From NCBI RefSeq assembly GCF_002042885.1, contig NZ_MVFY01000006.1:1-64000 (forward strand): DNA of 64,000 nucleotides, written 5' to 3'. The position numbers were made by a program, and so were the translations under genes. The DNA is from Citrobacter portucalensis (GTDB lineage: Bacteria > Pseudomonadota > Gammaproteobacteria > Enterobacterales > Enterobacteriaceae). Positions 8,143-17,248 of this stretch are shown piece after piece. Under the pieces are notes generated by a model, which was not told where the DNA came from, did no database searches, and worked only from the letters and a program-made list of their open reading frames with translations. The first letter of the stretch is position 1; each line of letters opens with the position of its first letter.

Positions 8143-8909
8143 TGGAAAAGTATGAACTTCCTCTGGTCATTTTTACCGTATTAAGCCAAATGTCGGTTGG
8201 GATCACGCTCATTCTGACGCTGCGTGTGCTGCAAGGAAAACTGGAGAGCAAGCGCCTGTACTGGCTGGTAAGTGGACTGGTTCTGGCGGCGGCGTCCGTG
8301 GCGGCGATATTACACCTTGCGCATCCGGATCGCGCCTACGATGCCTTGATCAACCTGCAGCACGCCTGGCTGAGCCGAGAGATTCTGGGCGCCACTTTAT
8401 ACGGTGCAGCTGTCGGGGTGACGTTTTTGGCAAAAGGGCACAAAGCACCAGCTGTTCTGGCCTCTGTTCTCGGTATCGCGCTGGTGGCGGTACAGGGGAT
8501 GACCTATGCCGCCCCGGCAATGGTGGCGATCGCCAACGGTCTGACAATGCTGTTGTTCTTCATCACGGTGTGGGTGATGGGGTGTGCTGCGATTCCACTG
8601 CTTAACCTCGCACCTGCCGTTGCTGCATTGCGCCAGGGGATTGCCGTGTGTATGGCAGTCATGATCGCCGCACCCATTATCTGGCTAAGCGGTGGCACCA
8701 TCATGCAGATGACGGCGCATGCCTGGCTGACGTCGCCACTTTATCTGGCGAGTCTGGTGTGTCTGGCGGTGGCCTTTGTGCTTAGCCGTCAGGGCGAGCG
8801 TCGCGCAAAAGCGCTTTTCGCCCTGCTGTTTGTTGGCGTATTCCTGAGCCGTCTGACGTTTTTTGGCGATACGATCAGCTCCATCGTGAATATCGGCCAT
8901 TTGTATTAA
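8142..8909 (+). CDS. DmsC-family membrane anchor subunit
   Basis: 255-residue, very hydrophobic protein with about eight predicted membrane helices and few charged loops, matching the DmsC anchor family. It should hold the Fe-S and catalytic subunits on the periplasmic face and oxidise menaquinol. The conserved feature AAILHLAHPDRAYDALINLQHAWLSRE (split between helices 2 and 3, about residues 48-75) is typical of DmsC-type anchors and includes histidines near the proposed quinol site. Last gene of the chaperone-A-B-C operon, followed by a bidirectional terminator shared with uspG. Confidence 0.88.
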   Translation: MEKYELPLVIFTVLSQMSVGITLILTLRVLQGKLESKRLYWLVSGLVLAAASVAAILHLAHPDRAYDALINLQHAWLSREILGATLYGAAVGVTFLAKGHKAPAVLASVLGIALVAVQGMTYAAPAMVAIANGLTMLLFFITVWVMGCAAIPLLNLAPAVAALRQGIAVCMAVMIAAPIIWLSGGTIMQMTAHAWLTSPLYLASLVCLAVAFVLSRQGERRAKALFALLFVGVFLSRLTFFGDTISSIVNIGHLY

Positions 8910-8922
8910 TCGTGAGGTAATA

Positions 8923-8958
8923 AAAACCCCTGTCAGGCGTTAACCTGGCAGGGGTTTT
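8923..8958. terminator. Bidirectional terminator between molybdoenzyme operon and uspG
   Basis: Fifteen-base arms (AAAACCCCTGTCAGG and CCTGGCAGGGGTTTT, one mismatch) around a six-base loop. A-run on the left and T-run on the right allow termination on both strands of the convergent genes. Confidence 0.9.
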
Positions 8959-8978
8959 CTTTAGCAAATCAGTGGCTG

Positions 8979-9407
8979 TTAACGAACAACCAGCACTGGC
9001 AAAGTCGCGTGTCGAACAACGCTGGAAGCGTTTGAGCCGAGCAGATGGGTGCTGATTGATGGGTTACGCGACCCAATGACAACGACATCCGCATTCAACT
9101 CTTCACCCAACTCGTTGACCACGTCACGGACGCTGCCAAAGCGGACATGTTGTTTAATACGGGAAGGATCGATGCTGAAGTGACCGACCATCGTTTGCAG
9201 ACGGGTTTCCGCTTCGTGTTGCAGATGCTCTTCAAAACGGCGGACATCGGCTGCAAAGCGGTGCAGGCTTAAGCTCGCTGAGCCTGGCAGCACATGCAGC
9301 AGATGGATAACCCCTTTATCCTGGGCCAGAAATTCTGCATGGCGAATAGCCTTGTCGCTCAGTTCCATTTCGAATACATCAACTGGCATTATGATTGTGT
9401 TGTACAT
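8979..9407 (-). CDS. uspG: Universal stress protein UspG
   Basis: Small cytoplasmic universal stress protein, 142 residues, of the UspF/G type. It has the fold's C-terminal nucleotide-binding signature [22 protein letters not shown] followed by PVLVVR. The ATG at 9407 follows a GGAGAA site and gives the exact E. coli UspG length; the longer in-frame extension upstream is not conserved. E. coli UspG (UP12) is induced by starvation, binds GroEL and is auto-phosphorylated/adenylated. Single-gene unit, convergent with the molybdoenzyme operon. In E. coli ybdR lies between uspG and rnk; no such gene is present here. Confidence 0.95.
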   Translation of the reverse strand: MYNTIIMPVDVFEMELSDKAIRHAEFLAQDKGVIHLLHVLPGSASLSLHRFAADVRRFEEHLQHEAETRLQTMVGHFSIDPSRIKQHVRFGSVRDVVNELGEELNADVVVIGSRNPSISTHLLGSNASSVVRHATLPVLVVR

Positions 9408-9590
9408 AAACATTCTCCTTGTCATTACATGAACACATAACAGCATAGTATTAAAAATGATTCTGTCAGTCACGACACAGATTTATGTTTTGCGAACAGG
9501 AAAGAAAGCGAGGAGCAGGGAGATCTAACCGGAAAGAGGATGCGGATGCATCCCCTGTAAGATAAAGCGAGTGGCTTTGATAAGACAGAG

Positions 9591-10001
9591 TTAGCGCAGG
9601 TAGTCGCCTGCAGCTTCAGGCTGGTACTCAAGCTCGATAACTTCGAGGTGCGTTGAGGTCCCGCCTGGCAATTCCCAGTGAATGGTATCACCAACGCGCA
9701 GCCCCAGAAGTGCAGCGCCGACAGGTGCCATTACCGAAAGCTGTGTGTTGCTGTCAGTCATAGTAGCCGGATACACCAGGGTACGCACACGGACTTCGCC
9801 ATCACTCAGATTGCGGAATTTCACGCGGCTGTTCATGGTCACGACGTCGTGCGGCATGGTTTCTGGAGAACACATTTGGGCACGATCCAGCTCGGCGTTA
9901 AGGGCGTCGGCAATCGGTAAACCAGCAAACGCAGGTTGCTCCAACAGGCGGTCAATGCGTTCCGCATCGAGGTCGTTAATGATGATAGTTGGTCTGGACA
10001 T
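9591..10001 (-). CDS. rnk: Regulator of nucleoside diphosphate kinase Rnk
   Basis: 136-residue GreA/GreB-family factor. An N-terminal coiled coil (residues 1-50) and C-terminal FKBP-like domain ([16 protein letters not shown]) are visible. It lacks the long acidic-tipped coiled coil of Gre factors, and binds RNA polymerase near the secondary channel in E. coli, where it was found as a suppressor affecting nucleoside diphosphate kinase. Length and sequence match E. coli Rnk. A leader hairpin just upstream suggests control by transcription attenuation. Confidence 0.96.
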   Translation of the reverse strand: MSRPTIIINDLDAERIDRLLEQPAFAGLPIADALNAELDRAQMCSPETMPHDVVTMNSRVKFRNLSDGEVRVRTLVYPATMTDSNTQLSVMAPVGAALLGLRVGDTIHWELPGGTSTHLEVIELEYQPEAAGDYLR

Positions 10002-10039
10002 TTATTACTCCATGTCGTCGAAACTGCGGGTGCGCAGGT

Positions 10040-10084
10040 AAATAATCCCAAAAGAAAACCCTCACCGTCAGGCGGCAAGGGTTT
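10040..10084 (-). promoter_or_regulatory. rnk leader attenuator hairpin
   Basis: On the minus strand, 55-83 bases before the rnk ATG, AAACCCT and AGGGTTT arms (10056-10062 and 10078-10084) with an inner CCG/CGG pairing are followed by TTTTCTTTTGGG. This is a terminator-like hairpin inside the 5' UTR. An rnk leader element is a described RNA family in gammaproteobacteria; I assign this by position and structure, not by a covariance search. Confidence 0.6.
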
Positions 10085-10276
10085 AGCTTTTATGATGATA
10101 CTGAGACTTACCCCATGTTTGAAGTGATTTAGTTCACATTCAGGTAAATCATCAATTTTGTCGCGTATGGTGTGATTTTAGCCGAAAAACGTGATCGTTC
10201 TCCAATTTGCATTATGCTTTTTAAGCGCTCGCTGCGGGCGCGTCAAACAACTCAGTGTTCCGCGACAGGAGATCTC

Positions 10277-11107
10277 ATGAGCCAGTACGACAAACTTACC
10301 TTGAAAGACGGCAGCTATTTGCATTTTAAAGACTGGGGAAGTGGACAACCTATTGTGTTTAGTCACGGTTGGCCGCTGACGGCAGACGCGTTTGAAGATC
10401 AAATGCTGTTCCTTGGATTGAAAGGATTTCGTGTGATCGCCCATGACAGGCGCGGACATGGGCGTTCGGCCCAACCCTGGGATGGACATCATATGGATCA
10501 GTATGCTGACGACCTGGCTGAACTTACCGCGCATCTCAATCTTAAAGATGCCGTACATGTTGGGCACTCTACCGGCGGTGGGGAAGTTGCTCGTTATATT
10601 GGCCGGCATGGGACGCAGCGGGTGGCAAAAGCGGTGTTAATTGGCGCGGTGACACCCATTATGATCAAGACTGACTTTAACCCAAATGGCGTGCCGAAAG
10701 AGGTATTCGATGGCATCCGTGAGGGGGTTGTGAACGATCGCGCCGCCTTTTTCTATGAGCTGACCGCTGCATTCTATGGTTACAATCGTCCTGGCGCGAA
10801 AGAGTCGAAAGCTGTACGGGAAAGTTTTGTTGAACAGGGCTTACAAGGGTCCATCAAAGCGTTGTACGACTGCATTCATGCGTTTTCGGAAACAGATCTG
10901 CGTGAAGACCTCAAAAAGATGACCATCCCGACGCTGGTGATCCACGGTGATGACGATCAGATTGTCCCGTTTGAAACCTGCGGAAAAGTCGCGGCGGAAA
11001 TACTGCCGGACTCGCAGTTGAAGGTATATGTCGGCGGCTCGCATGGCATTTGCACCACCCATAAGCAACAGATCAACGGTGACCTACTCAACTTTATTCA
11101 GTCGTAA
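10277..11107 (+). CDS. Alpha/beta hydrolase, cofactor-free (non-heme) chloroperoxidase-like
   Basis: 276-residue alpha/beta hydrolase of the bacterial non-heme chloroperoxidase/arylesterase group. The catalytic triad is S98 in GHSTGGGE, D227 in HGDDDQIVP and H256 in [10 protein letters not shown]; the oxyanion signature SHGWPL is near residue 34 and HDRRGHGRS near 55. The triad positions match those of Streptomyces chloroperoxidase L almost residue for residue. The ATG at 10277 follows AGGAGAT and fits the family length; a longer in-frame form from 10172 is unsupported. Such enzymes hydrolyse esters and make peracids; halogenation in vitro is a side reaction, and the real substrate is unknown. 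Accessory gene between rnk and rna, 96 bases before a flavin-reductase gene. Possible partner or independent. Confidence 0.88.
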   Translation: MSQYDKLTLKDGSYLHFKDWGSGQPIVFSHGWPLTADAFEDQMLFLGLKGFRVIAHDRRGHGRSAQPWDGHHMDQYADDLAELTAHLNLKDAVHVGHSTGGGEVARYIGRHGTQRVAKAVLIGAVTPIMIKTDFNPNGVPKEVFDGIREGVVNDRAAFFYELTAAFYGYNRPGAKESKAVRESFVEQGLQGSIKALYDCIHAFSETDLREDLKKMTIPTLVIHGDDDQIVPFETCGKVAAEILPDSQLKVYVGGSHGICTTHKQQINGDLLNFIQS

Positions 11108-11203
11108 TCGTTGGCAGATTGTTCTACGCTGATCTTCTTTTTCCAGGGGGATGAGCGAAGCATAATTTGTGCTGCGCTGACGTTAACTTCAACAGGGAAC
11201 GCT

Positions 11204-11827
11204 ATGTATTTCTATCAACCGTCACAGGGACACGGCTTACCGCATGATCCGCTAAATGCCATTATTGGACCCCGCCCGATTGGCTGGATTGCGTCGCGTG
11301 ACGGCAACGGTCGGCACAATCTGGCACCATACAGTTTCTTTAACTGTTTTAACTATCATCCGCCGATTATCGGTTTCGCCAGCAGCGGCTGGAAAGACAG
11401 CGTGCAGAATATTATCGAAACCGGTGAATTTGTCTGGAACCTGACGACTCTTGAGCTGGCCACTGCGATGAACGAAACGTCAGCCAGCTTGCCGCACGGT
11501 GAGGACGAGTTTTTTGCCGCCGGGCTTAGCAAGGCAGATAGCCGGATAGTCAACGTGCCGCGCGTGGCGCAAAGCCCGGTCAATTTTGAGTGTCGCTTAT
11601 CGCAAAGCCTGCAACTGACTACCGCTGATGGCTCACCGGTTGATACCTGGCTGGTGTTGGGGGAAGTGGTAGGCATTCACATAGATGAAACGCTCCTGGA
11701 AGACGGCATCTATCAGACGGCGAAAGCGAAACCGGTACTGCGTGCAGGTGGGCCAACGGCGTATTATTCGATCAGTGAAACACATCGTTTTGATTTAGTT
11801 CGCCCGGACGCCCGTGCAAAACGCTAA
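11204..11827 (+). CDS. Flavin reductase-like domain protein (FMN-binding)
   Basis: 207-residue protein of the flavin-reductase-like, FMN-binding split-barrel family. Recognisable blocks are PRPIGWIASRDGNGRHNLAPYSFFN (spanning about residues 24-48) and FASSGWKDSVQNIIETGEFVWNL. Members reduce FMN with NAD(P)H for a partner monooxygenase or act as stand-alone flavoproteins. The ATG at 11204 follows CAGGGAAC; 31 upstream in-frame residues are not family-like. Lies 96 bases after the alpha/beta hydrolase on the same strand. No oxygenase gene is nearby, so its role is open. Absent from the E. coli K-12 locus. Confidence 0.85.
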   Translation: MYFYQPSQGHGLPHDPLNAIIGPRPIGWIASRDGNGRHNLAPYSFFNCFNYHPPIIGFASSGWKDSVQNIIETGEFVWNLTTLELATAMNETSASLPHGEDEFFAAGLSKADSRIVNVPRVAQSPVNFECRLSQSLQLTTADGSPVDTWLVLGEVVGIHIDETLLEDGIYQTAKAKPVLRAGGPTAYYSISETHRFDLVRPDARAKR

Positions 11828-11834
11828 GTTTACG

Positions 11835-11861
11835 GACCGACGTCAGCTCGCAGCGTCGGTC
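11835..11861. terminator. Hairpin between flavin-reductase gene and rna
   Basis: Eight-base stem GACCGACG/CGTCGGTC with an 11-base loop lies between the convergent flavin-reductase and rna stops. Neither side has a good T run, so termination is plausible but not certain. Confidence 0.45.
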
Positions 11862-11868
11862 GCAAGTT

Positions 11869-12675
11869 TCAGTATCCCACTTTGTCGATAATAAACTGTT
11901 TACCGCAGCTACCCGGATGCGGTTGCGGTAAGAATGACTGGGCAGATAACGTCTGGTTGATGTTGTCGGCTTTCAGGGATAACTGGATCTCCGTAAGATA
12001 CGCCGGATTGCCGTGGCAGCTTAACTTCACTGCTTTGACGTTCTCTTTGCCCCAGCTTTTGGCAACGGCGGCGTCAAATGCGTTACGGCTGACGGTTTTG
12101 CCGTAGTTTTCCGCCAGGAATTTGCCCACCTCGCTGTTCTTAACCTCATTATTCAGCCGTACCATCGTGCCGAAGTACGCGTCGGGATCAAAACCGAAAC
12201 ACGCGCCATGTTTGGCATACTCGTAACGTTCCAGACAGGATCTTCCTCCAGCTCCGGGCATTACGGCGCTGAGTTTTGCCGCGCTTTCCAGCGACAGCCC
12301 GGTTTCGGGGGCCGCGCATTTACGGCTGGCGCGGGCTTCAGGCAGGTTGGGAATAGGACGAGTCGCGCAGCCAAAACGCATCCAACGGCGATTGTCTACT
12401 CCACGGGCAGCAATGGATTTAGGCAGGCTGGGCCATAAACCGTGAACGGTCAGAAAATCCGCTTTGTCTGCGCTCTCTTTTTGCAGACGACATTCGTCAG
12501 GCTCCTGACGATTACGCTCATGTTGGCTCTGACAAAATCCGGTTTGCCAGGAGAGGGCCAGCACGTAGCTGTCAAAATCAGCGTACTGTTTTGCCTGAAG
12601 TTCATCGGCTTGAGCCGCAGAAACTGGCAGCAGGAGTGCCGCCAGCAACGAAGAATAACGCCATGTTGATGTCAT
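11869..12675 (-). CDS. rna: Ribonuclease I (periplasmic, RNase T2 family)
   Basis: 268-residue broad-specificity endoribonuclease cutting RNA through 2',3'-cyclic phosphates. A signal peptide of about 23 residues ends AQA. The two RNase T2 active-site blocks are present: TVHGLWPSLP (about residue 73) and the second histidine in YEYAKHGACFGF (about 150). Cysteines for the family's disulfides are kept. Same length as E. coli RNase I. It follows citT on the same strand after a terminator, so it is probably separately expressed or only partly cotranscribed with the cit operon. Confidence 0.96.
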   Translation of the reverse strand: MTSTWRYSSLLAALLLPVSAAQADELQAKQYADFDSYVLALSWQTGFCQSQHERNRQEPDECRLQKESADKADFLTVHGLWPSLPKSIAARGVDNRRWMRFGCATRPIPNLPEARASRKCAAPETGLSLESAAKLSAVMPGAGGRSCLERYEYAKHGACFGFDPDAYFGTMVRLNNEVKNSEVGKFLAENYGKTVSRNAFDAAVAKSWGKENVKAVKLSCHGNPAYLTEIQLSLKADNINQTLSAQSFLPQPHPGSCGKQFIIDKVGY

Positions 12676-12723
12676 GATGATTTCGGATACTTATATAAAT
12701 TCTGAATATCATCTATTTAATCA

Positions 12724-12756
12724 TAAAAAATGCCAGTCAGGTTTAGCTGACTGGCA
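12724..12756 (-). terminator. Intrinsic terminator of the citrate lyase operon after citT
   Basis: Perfect ten-base stem TGCCAGTCAG/CTGACTGGCA with six-base loop; on the minus strand it is followed by TTTTTTATGA. It separates citT from rna. Confidence 0.88.
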
Positions 12757-12785
12757 TCATTTTCATCAGGCGTGAACCAGGATGA

Positions 12786-14249
12786 TTAGCTCCACATTGC
12801 CAGAATCGGCCAGCCGACCAGCAGAAGCATGGAGATGTAGATAACGCCGAAGATAGCACCCAGACGCCAGTAGTCTTTGGACTTCACATAACCACAGCCG
12901 TAGATGATAACGCCAGGGCCCGTTGCATACGGAGTCAGACAGCCCATGATACCGATGGACAGTACCAGCAGGATACACAGGTGTTCCATCGGCACGCCCG
13001 GGATACCTTTACCGACGGCCAGAATAACCGGCAGCATGGTGGCGGTGTGAGCGGAAAGGCTGGCAAACAGGTAGTGAGCAAAGTAGAACACCAGCACCAG
13101 AACGATCACGGTCGCGTTAGGCGAGAAGCCTTCCAGGTGCGTGCTCATAGTGTTGGCGAACCAGTCGATGAAGCCTGAACGGGTTAAACCATTCGCCATA
13201 ACGACCAGCGTGGCGAGGTTAACCAGAGTGTTCCATGCGCTGTTATAACGGGTAATGTCTTTCCACGGTACAACGTGCAGCGCCAGCATCAGGGAGACAG
13301 CCAGCAGGCCCACTGCGGTTGCATCAATCAGTTTACCACCGAAGACCCACAGGCCCAGGCTGAGCAGTACCAGACCGATCAGCGTTATCTCTTTACGGGT
13401 AAGTTTACCCATGCCTTTCAGTTCATCACCGGCCCAAGCGGCAACTTCAGCACTGTGAGTAACTTCTGGTTTGTACAGAACGTATGACAGCCACGGAGCA
13501 ACGATCAGCAAAATAATACCGACCGGCAGGAAGCTGAGGAACCACTGCAACCAGCTGATTTGAATACCGGCAATTTTGTTGACGAATTCCAGACCCAGCA
13601 CGTTAGGCGCAGCGCCGGTCACGAACATCGAGGAACTCAGGCTGGTACTGATGACCATCATCCACATCAAATATCCACCGATACGGCGCGCGGAAGGATC
13701 GTTCGGGAATGATTTAAACAACGGCGGCAGGTTTTTGATAACCGGGAATACGGTGCCACCGGTACGCGCAGTGTTAGATGGAGTAAACGGTGCCAGCAGA
13801 ATGTCGATGATAACAATCGCATAGCCCAGCGTCAGGGTACGTTTACCCATGAATTTCACCAGGAACAGCGCGATACGACGACCCAGACCGGTGACTTCAT
13901 AACCCAGTGCGAAGATAAACGCACCAAACACCAACCACACGGTGGTGCTGGAGAAGCCAGCCAGACCCCATTTCAGCGCTTGCTTACCCGCTTTAAACGC
14001 CGGGTCGGCCAGTTCTGAAGCATCAAACAGCAGATAGTTGCTGCCGATAACGCAGATCGTTACGGCGATAAAGCTGATCGCTGTTGCCGGAATTGGCTCC
14101 AGGATCATACCGACGATCATCGCCACAAACACGGCAAAGTAGTGCCAGGCCTGTGGAGGCATTCCATCAGGGACGGGGATTAGAAACATGACACCCATGA
14201 CGACCAGGGGGGCCAATAACTTCCATATTTTATCTTTTGCTAAAGACAT
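12786..14249 (-). CDS. citT: Citrate:succinate antiporter CitT
   Basis: 487-residue inner-membrane carrier of the DASS/CitM type with about 12-14 hydrophobic segments. It exchanges external citrate for internal succinate during anaerobic citrate fermentation. Blocks such as NTARTGGTVFPVI and PYATGPGVIIYGCGYV are typical of the family's re-entrant substrate-binding loops. Sequence is very close to E. coli CitT. Last gene of the citCDEFXGT order, 25 bases after citG, followed by a strong terminator. Confidence 0.97.
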   Translation of the reverse strand: MSLAKDKIWKLLAPLVVMGVMFLIPVPDGMPPQAWHYFAVFVAMIVGMILEPIPATAISFIAVTICVIGSNYLLFDASELADPAFKAGKQALKWGLAGFSSTTVWLVFGAFIFALGYEVTGLGRRIALFLVKFMGKRTLTLGYAIVIIDILLAPFTPSNTARTGGTVFPVIKNLPPLFKSFPNDPSARRIGGYLMWMMVISTSLSSSMFVTGAAPNVLGLEFVNKIAGIQISWLQWFLSFLPVGIILLIVAPWLSYVLYKPEVTHSAEVAAWAGDELKGMGKLTRKEITLIGLVLLSLGLWVFGGKLIDATAVGLLAVSLMLALHVVPWKDITRYNSAWNTLVNLATLVVMANGLTRSGFIDWFANTMSTHLEGFSPNATVIVLVLVFYFAHYLFASLSAHTATMLPVILAVGKGIPGVPMEHLCILLVLSIGIMGCLTPYATGPGVIIYGCGYVKSKDYWRLGAIFGVIYISMLLLVGWPILAMWS

Positions 14250-14274
14250 GTGTGTGATTCTCCGGAAAGGATCT

Positions 14275-15180
14275 TTAATTGTGATAATGATGAACTTGTG
14301 AAATCTGAGCTAAGAACCAGGTGACGATCAGCAGATCGGCGCAGCCTCCGGGACTGAGGTTGCGTTCAATGCACTGTTGGTCGAACTGGTGTAGATATTC
14401 GAGATCGGCAGGGGTACGAATCCCCCCTTGCTGCATCAGGGCGGTGGCCTGCTGCTGTAGCCAACGCAGACCTTCTGCGCCGCCACGTGAAGCCACGTTG
14501 GTGTCGCCGTTGATAGACATCAGCAGCAATAATGTGTCGAGTAACGCCAGTTCAGGGTCGCGGCCCTGAGTCAGCAGTGCGCGGTAGTGCGGCAGGGCAT
14601 GCTGGATGACAAGCGGATATCCCGCTTCGGCTTCGCCCCGTGCGCCGGTTAATCCCAATTGCTGATAAAGACGTTGGCCAGCCGTGAGTTGTTGATTGTT
14701 CTGGCGCAGTTCGCGCTCGGTCAGGCCACGGCAAAATGTTGCTGCCGTAGAGCAAATGGTTTCAGCGGTAACAGTGAGTTGGAGCTGGTGCAGGCGGCCA
14801 ATGGCGGCGCACAGCAGTCCCAGTGAAAAGATGCTCCCTTTATGGGTGTTCACCCCGGCGGTGGCGCGGAACATATCGGCTTCGCAGGCCATGCCCAGCG
14901 GACGCAGTCCTTTCAATACATCTTCAGGCGACAGCTGTGCGCTAAACGCCCCATACTCAATAAAACGTGGTAGCCATGACTGAATCGCTTCAGCGCTGCG
15001 ATGAAAATCTTCCAGCGCCATATCTTTATGCGCGCCGTTGTTAATACGATCTACCAGACCGGGTTTGGGCGACAGGTTGACTTCAGTCAACATGGCGCGC
15101 CACGCAAGCGTTGCGTAAGCATCAGGCAGATCCAGAGGGAGGACTGCGTTATTGGTTGATGTTGCGGGAATCGGCATCAT
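14275..15180 (-). CDS. citG: Triphosphoribosyl-dephospho-CoA synthase CitG
   Basis: Makes 2'-(5''-triphosphoribosyl)-3'-dephospho-CoA from ATP and dephospho-CoA, the precursor of the citrate lyase prosthetic group. The family motifs [20 protein letters not shown] and [13 protein letters not shown] are clear, as is [13 protein letters not shown] place the start at the ATG at 15180 (MMPIPATS..., 301 residues), which aligns with the E. coli start and overlaps citX by 32 bases; an in-frame ATG at 15252 would add an unrelated tail. Acts with CitX in the same operon. Confidence 0.93.
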   Translation of the reverse strand: MMPIPATSTNNAVLPLDLPDAYATLAWRAMLTEVNLSPKPGLVDRINNGAHKDMALEDFHRSAEAIQSWLPRFIEYGAFSAQLSPEDVLKGLRPLGMACEADMFRATAGVNTHKGSIFSLGLLCAAIGRLHQLQLTVTAETICSTAATFCRGLTERELRQNNQQLTAGQRLYQQLGLTGARGEAEAGYPLVIQHALPHYRALLTQGRDPELALLDTLLLLMSINGDTNVASRGGAEGLRWLQQQATALMQQGGIRTPADLEYLHQFDQQCIERNLSPGGCADLLIVTWFLAQISQVHHYHN

Positions 15181-15703
15181 GCAGCAGTGCCTCCATCTGA
15201 GTGAGTAAGTCGGAAAGCGCGTGGGTTTTACCCCGCGCACAGTCGGCAGCACTTTGCTCGCACAGCAGACAGCGGCGGGCAGGGAGTGCGAAATGACGCC
15301 GGGACAGAATTTCCCCTTCAGGGGTCAGGACATCGATGTCCCATAGCCGTCCCAGCGGGTGTGAATGCTCAAGTTCAATCGTGGCGAGCTTGAGGTCGTG
15401 GGCCGGAGCCTCAATAGACAAAAGACCTTCTGGACCGCTGGCAGAAACCAGCGCTGTTTGCTCCCTGACAATCCAGGTGGATTGTTTCGCCAACGCGAGC
15501 AAGGCGGTTGCGCCATGATTAAAGATGTGACGAGTTAATTCGCTGTCTTTAATCGGACCCGGTGCGACGACGGTAAACGAGACCAGCGGCGCAGAGTGGC
15601 GTGTCAGCCACTCCTGTTGCCTTGCCTGTCTCTCATCGCGGCTGGCTAGCAGCTCGGGAATGGAAACCGCGTGTTGGGTGGCGTATTCAGGGAGCAAGTG
15701 CAT
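15149..15703 (-). CDS. citX: Apo-citrate lyase phosphoribosyl-dephospho-CoA transferase CitX
   Basis: 184-residue nucleotidyltransferase that attaches the CitG product to a serine of the acyl carrier protein CitD, making holo-citrate lyase. Recognisable blocks are [36 protein letters not shown] and the cysteine-rich [19 protein letters not shown]. It sits between citF (3-base gap) and citG (overlapping), so translation is probably coupled. Confidence 0.95.
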   Translation of the reverse strand: MHLLPEYATQHAVSIPELLASRDERQARQQEWLTRHSAPLVSFTVVAPGPIKDSELTRHIFNHGATALLALAKQSTWIVREQTALVSASGPEGLLSIEAPAHDLKLATIELEHSHPLGRLWDIDVLTPEGEILSRRHFALPARRCLLCEQSAADCARGKTHALSDLLTQMEALLHDADSRNINQ

Positions 15704-15706
15704 GGT

Positions 15707-17239
15707 TTATTCCTTCACCTGATGCACAACGTCAATCACTGAACCATCGCGGTAACGCACAACGGCAATCACGCGGTCAGTGAATTCGATAGCGCGTGGC
15801 TGACCGGTGAGCTGCTGTGCACGTTCGCGCAGCCATTCAATGGACACCACTTTCATACCGGCTTCTTTCAGACGTTCTGCCAGTTCCGGACGTGCAGGGT
15901 TGACGGCGATACCGTGGTCAGTGACCAGAATGTCAACACTGGAGCCTGGGGTTACGCAGGTCAGCACGTTATCAACCAGGGTCGGGATGCGTCCGCGAAC
16001 CAGCGGCGCGACGATGATAGACAGCGCAGCGGCAACCGCGGTATCGCAGTGACCACCGGATGCGCCGCGCAGTACGCCGTCAGAACCGGTCAGTACGTTG
16101 ACGTTGAAGCTGGTATCAACTTCCAGCGCGCTGAGCACCACGACGTCCAGACGATCGACGGATGCGCCTTTTGAGCCCCAGTTGGCATACTGGTTGGCAC
16201 TGATCTCAATGTGGTTTGGATTGCGGGCCAGCGATTCTGCGGCGTTACGGTCAAAACTCTGAACGTCCAGCAGTTTGCGAATCAGGCCTTTTTCGTGCAG
16301 GTCAACGATGGTAGCGGTAATGCCGCCCAGCGCGAAGTCGGCACGGATATCGCGGCTGCGCATTTTGTCTTCCAGGAAACGCGTAACGGCCAGAGAGGCG
16401 CCGCCGGTTCCTGTCTGCAGTGAGAAGCCTTCGTTGAAGTAGCCGGAATTAGCAATGACCTCAGCCGCGCTACGGGCGATTAACAGTTCACGCGGGTTGG
16501 TGGTCATGCGGGTCGCATCGGCACCAATTTTGTCCGCATCGCCGACCTGATCGATCTGCACGATCAGATCTACCTGATCCTGCGTAATGCTGGCCGGGTT
16601 ATGCGGATAGGTCAGCAGCTGTTCAGTCAGCAGGACAACCTGTTTTGCGTTTTCGGCGTCTACGCGGGCATAGCCTAGTGAGCCGCAGCACGCTTTACCG
16701 GTATAACCGTTGGCGTTGCCAAACTGGTCGCAGGACGGCACGCCGAGGAACGCCACATCAATGCTGAGCTCGCCACTTTGCACCAGGTGCACACGGCCAC
16801 CGTGGGAGTGAATTTGTACCGGTTCGGCTAGTAGGCCACGTGAGATTTCTTCCGCCAGCGGGCCACGCAGACCGGAGGTATAAATGCGGCTAACCACGCC
16901 CTGACGGATGTGCTCAACCAGCGGAGCATGGCAGTCGCTCAGAGAGCTGGAGGCCAGCGTCAGATTTTTAAAGCCCATATTGGCGATGGCGTCCATCACC
17001 AGGTTAATCGTCAGATCGCCACCACGAAAAGCGTGGTGGAAAGAGATAGTCATACCATCCTGTAAACCTGAACGACGAATAGCGTCTTCCAGGTTAGTGC
17101 ACAGCTTTTTGTCGCGCGGTTTTTGCGCCTGCAATTCTACTTTTGCGGTGCTCTGATAAGCGGAAAGCTCACTTTCTGCATGACGGCTCCAGGTCGCCAC
17201 GCGATCCTGGCGTTGAGACTGTTCGATTTTCTGCGTCAT
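15707..17239 (-). CDS. citF: Citrate lyase alpha subunit (citrate:acetyl-ACP transferase) CitF
   Basis: 510-residue large subunit that transfers the acetyl-thioester carrier to citrate, giving citryl-ACP. CoA-transferase-like fold with conserved stretches such as TISFHHAFRGGDLTINLVM and TGSDGVLRGASGGHCD. Length equals that of E. coli CitF. Nine bases separate it from citE and three from citX. Works as a complex with CitD and CitE in the cytoplasm under anaerobic conditions. Confidence 0.97.
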   Translation of the reverse strand: MTQKIEQSQRQDRVATWSRHAESELSAYQSTAKVELQAQKPRDKKLCTNLEDAIRRSGLQDGMTISFHHAFRGGDLTINLVMDAIANMGFKNLTLASSSLSDCHAPLVEHIRQGVVSRIYTSGLRGPLAEEISRGLLAEPVQIHSHGGRVHLVQSGELSIDVAFLGVPSCDQFGNANGYTGKACCGSLGYARVDAENAKQVVLLTEQLLTYPHNPASITQDQVDLIVQIDQVGDADKIGADATRMTTNPRELLIARSAAEVIANSGYFNEGFSLQTGTGGASLAVTRFLEDKMRSRDIRADFALGGITATIVDLHEKGLIRKLLDVQSFDRNAAESLARNPNHIEISANQYANWGSKGASVDRLDVVVLSALEVDTSFNVNVLTGSDGVLRGASGGHCDTAVAAALSIIVAPLVRGRIPTLVDNVLTCVTPGSSVDILVTDHGIAVNPARPELAERLKEAGMKVVSIEWLRERAQQLTGQPRAIEFTDRVIAVVRYRDGSVIDVVHQVKE

Positions 17240-17248
17240 TTTTTTGCC

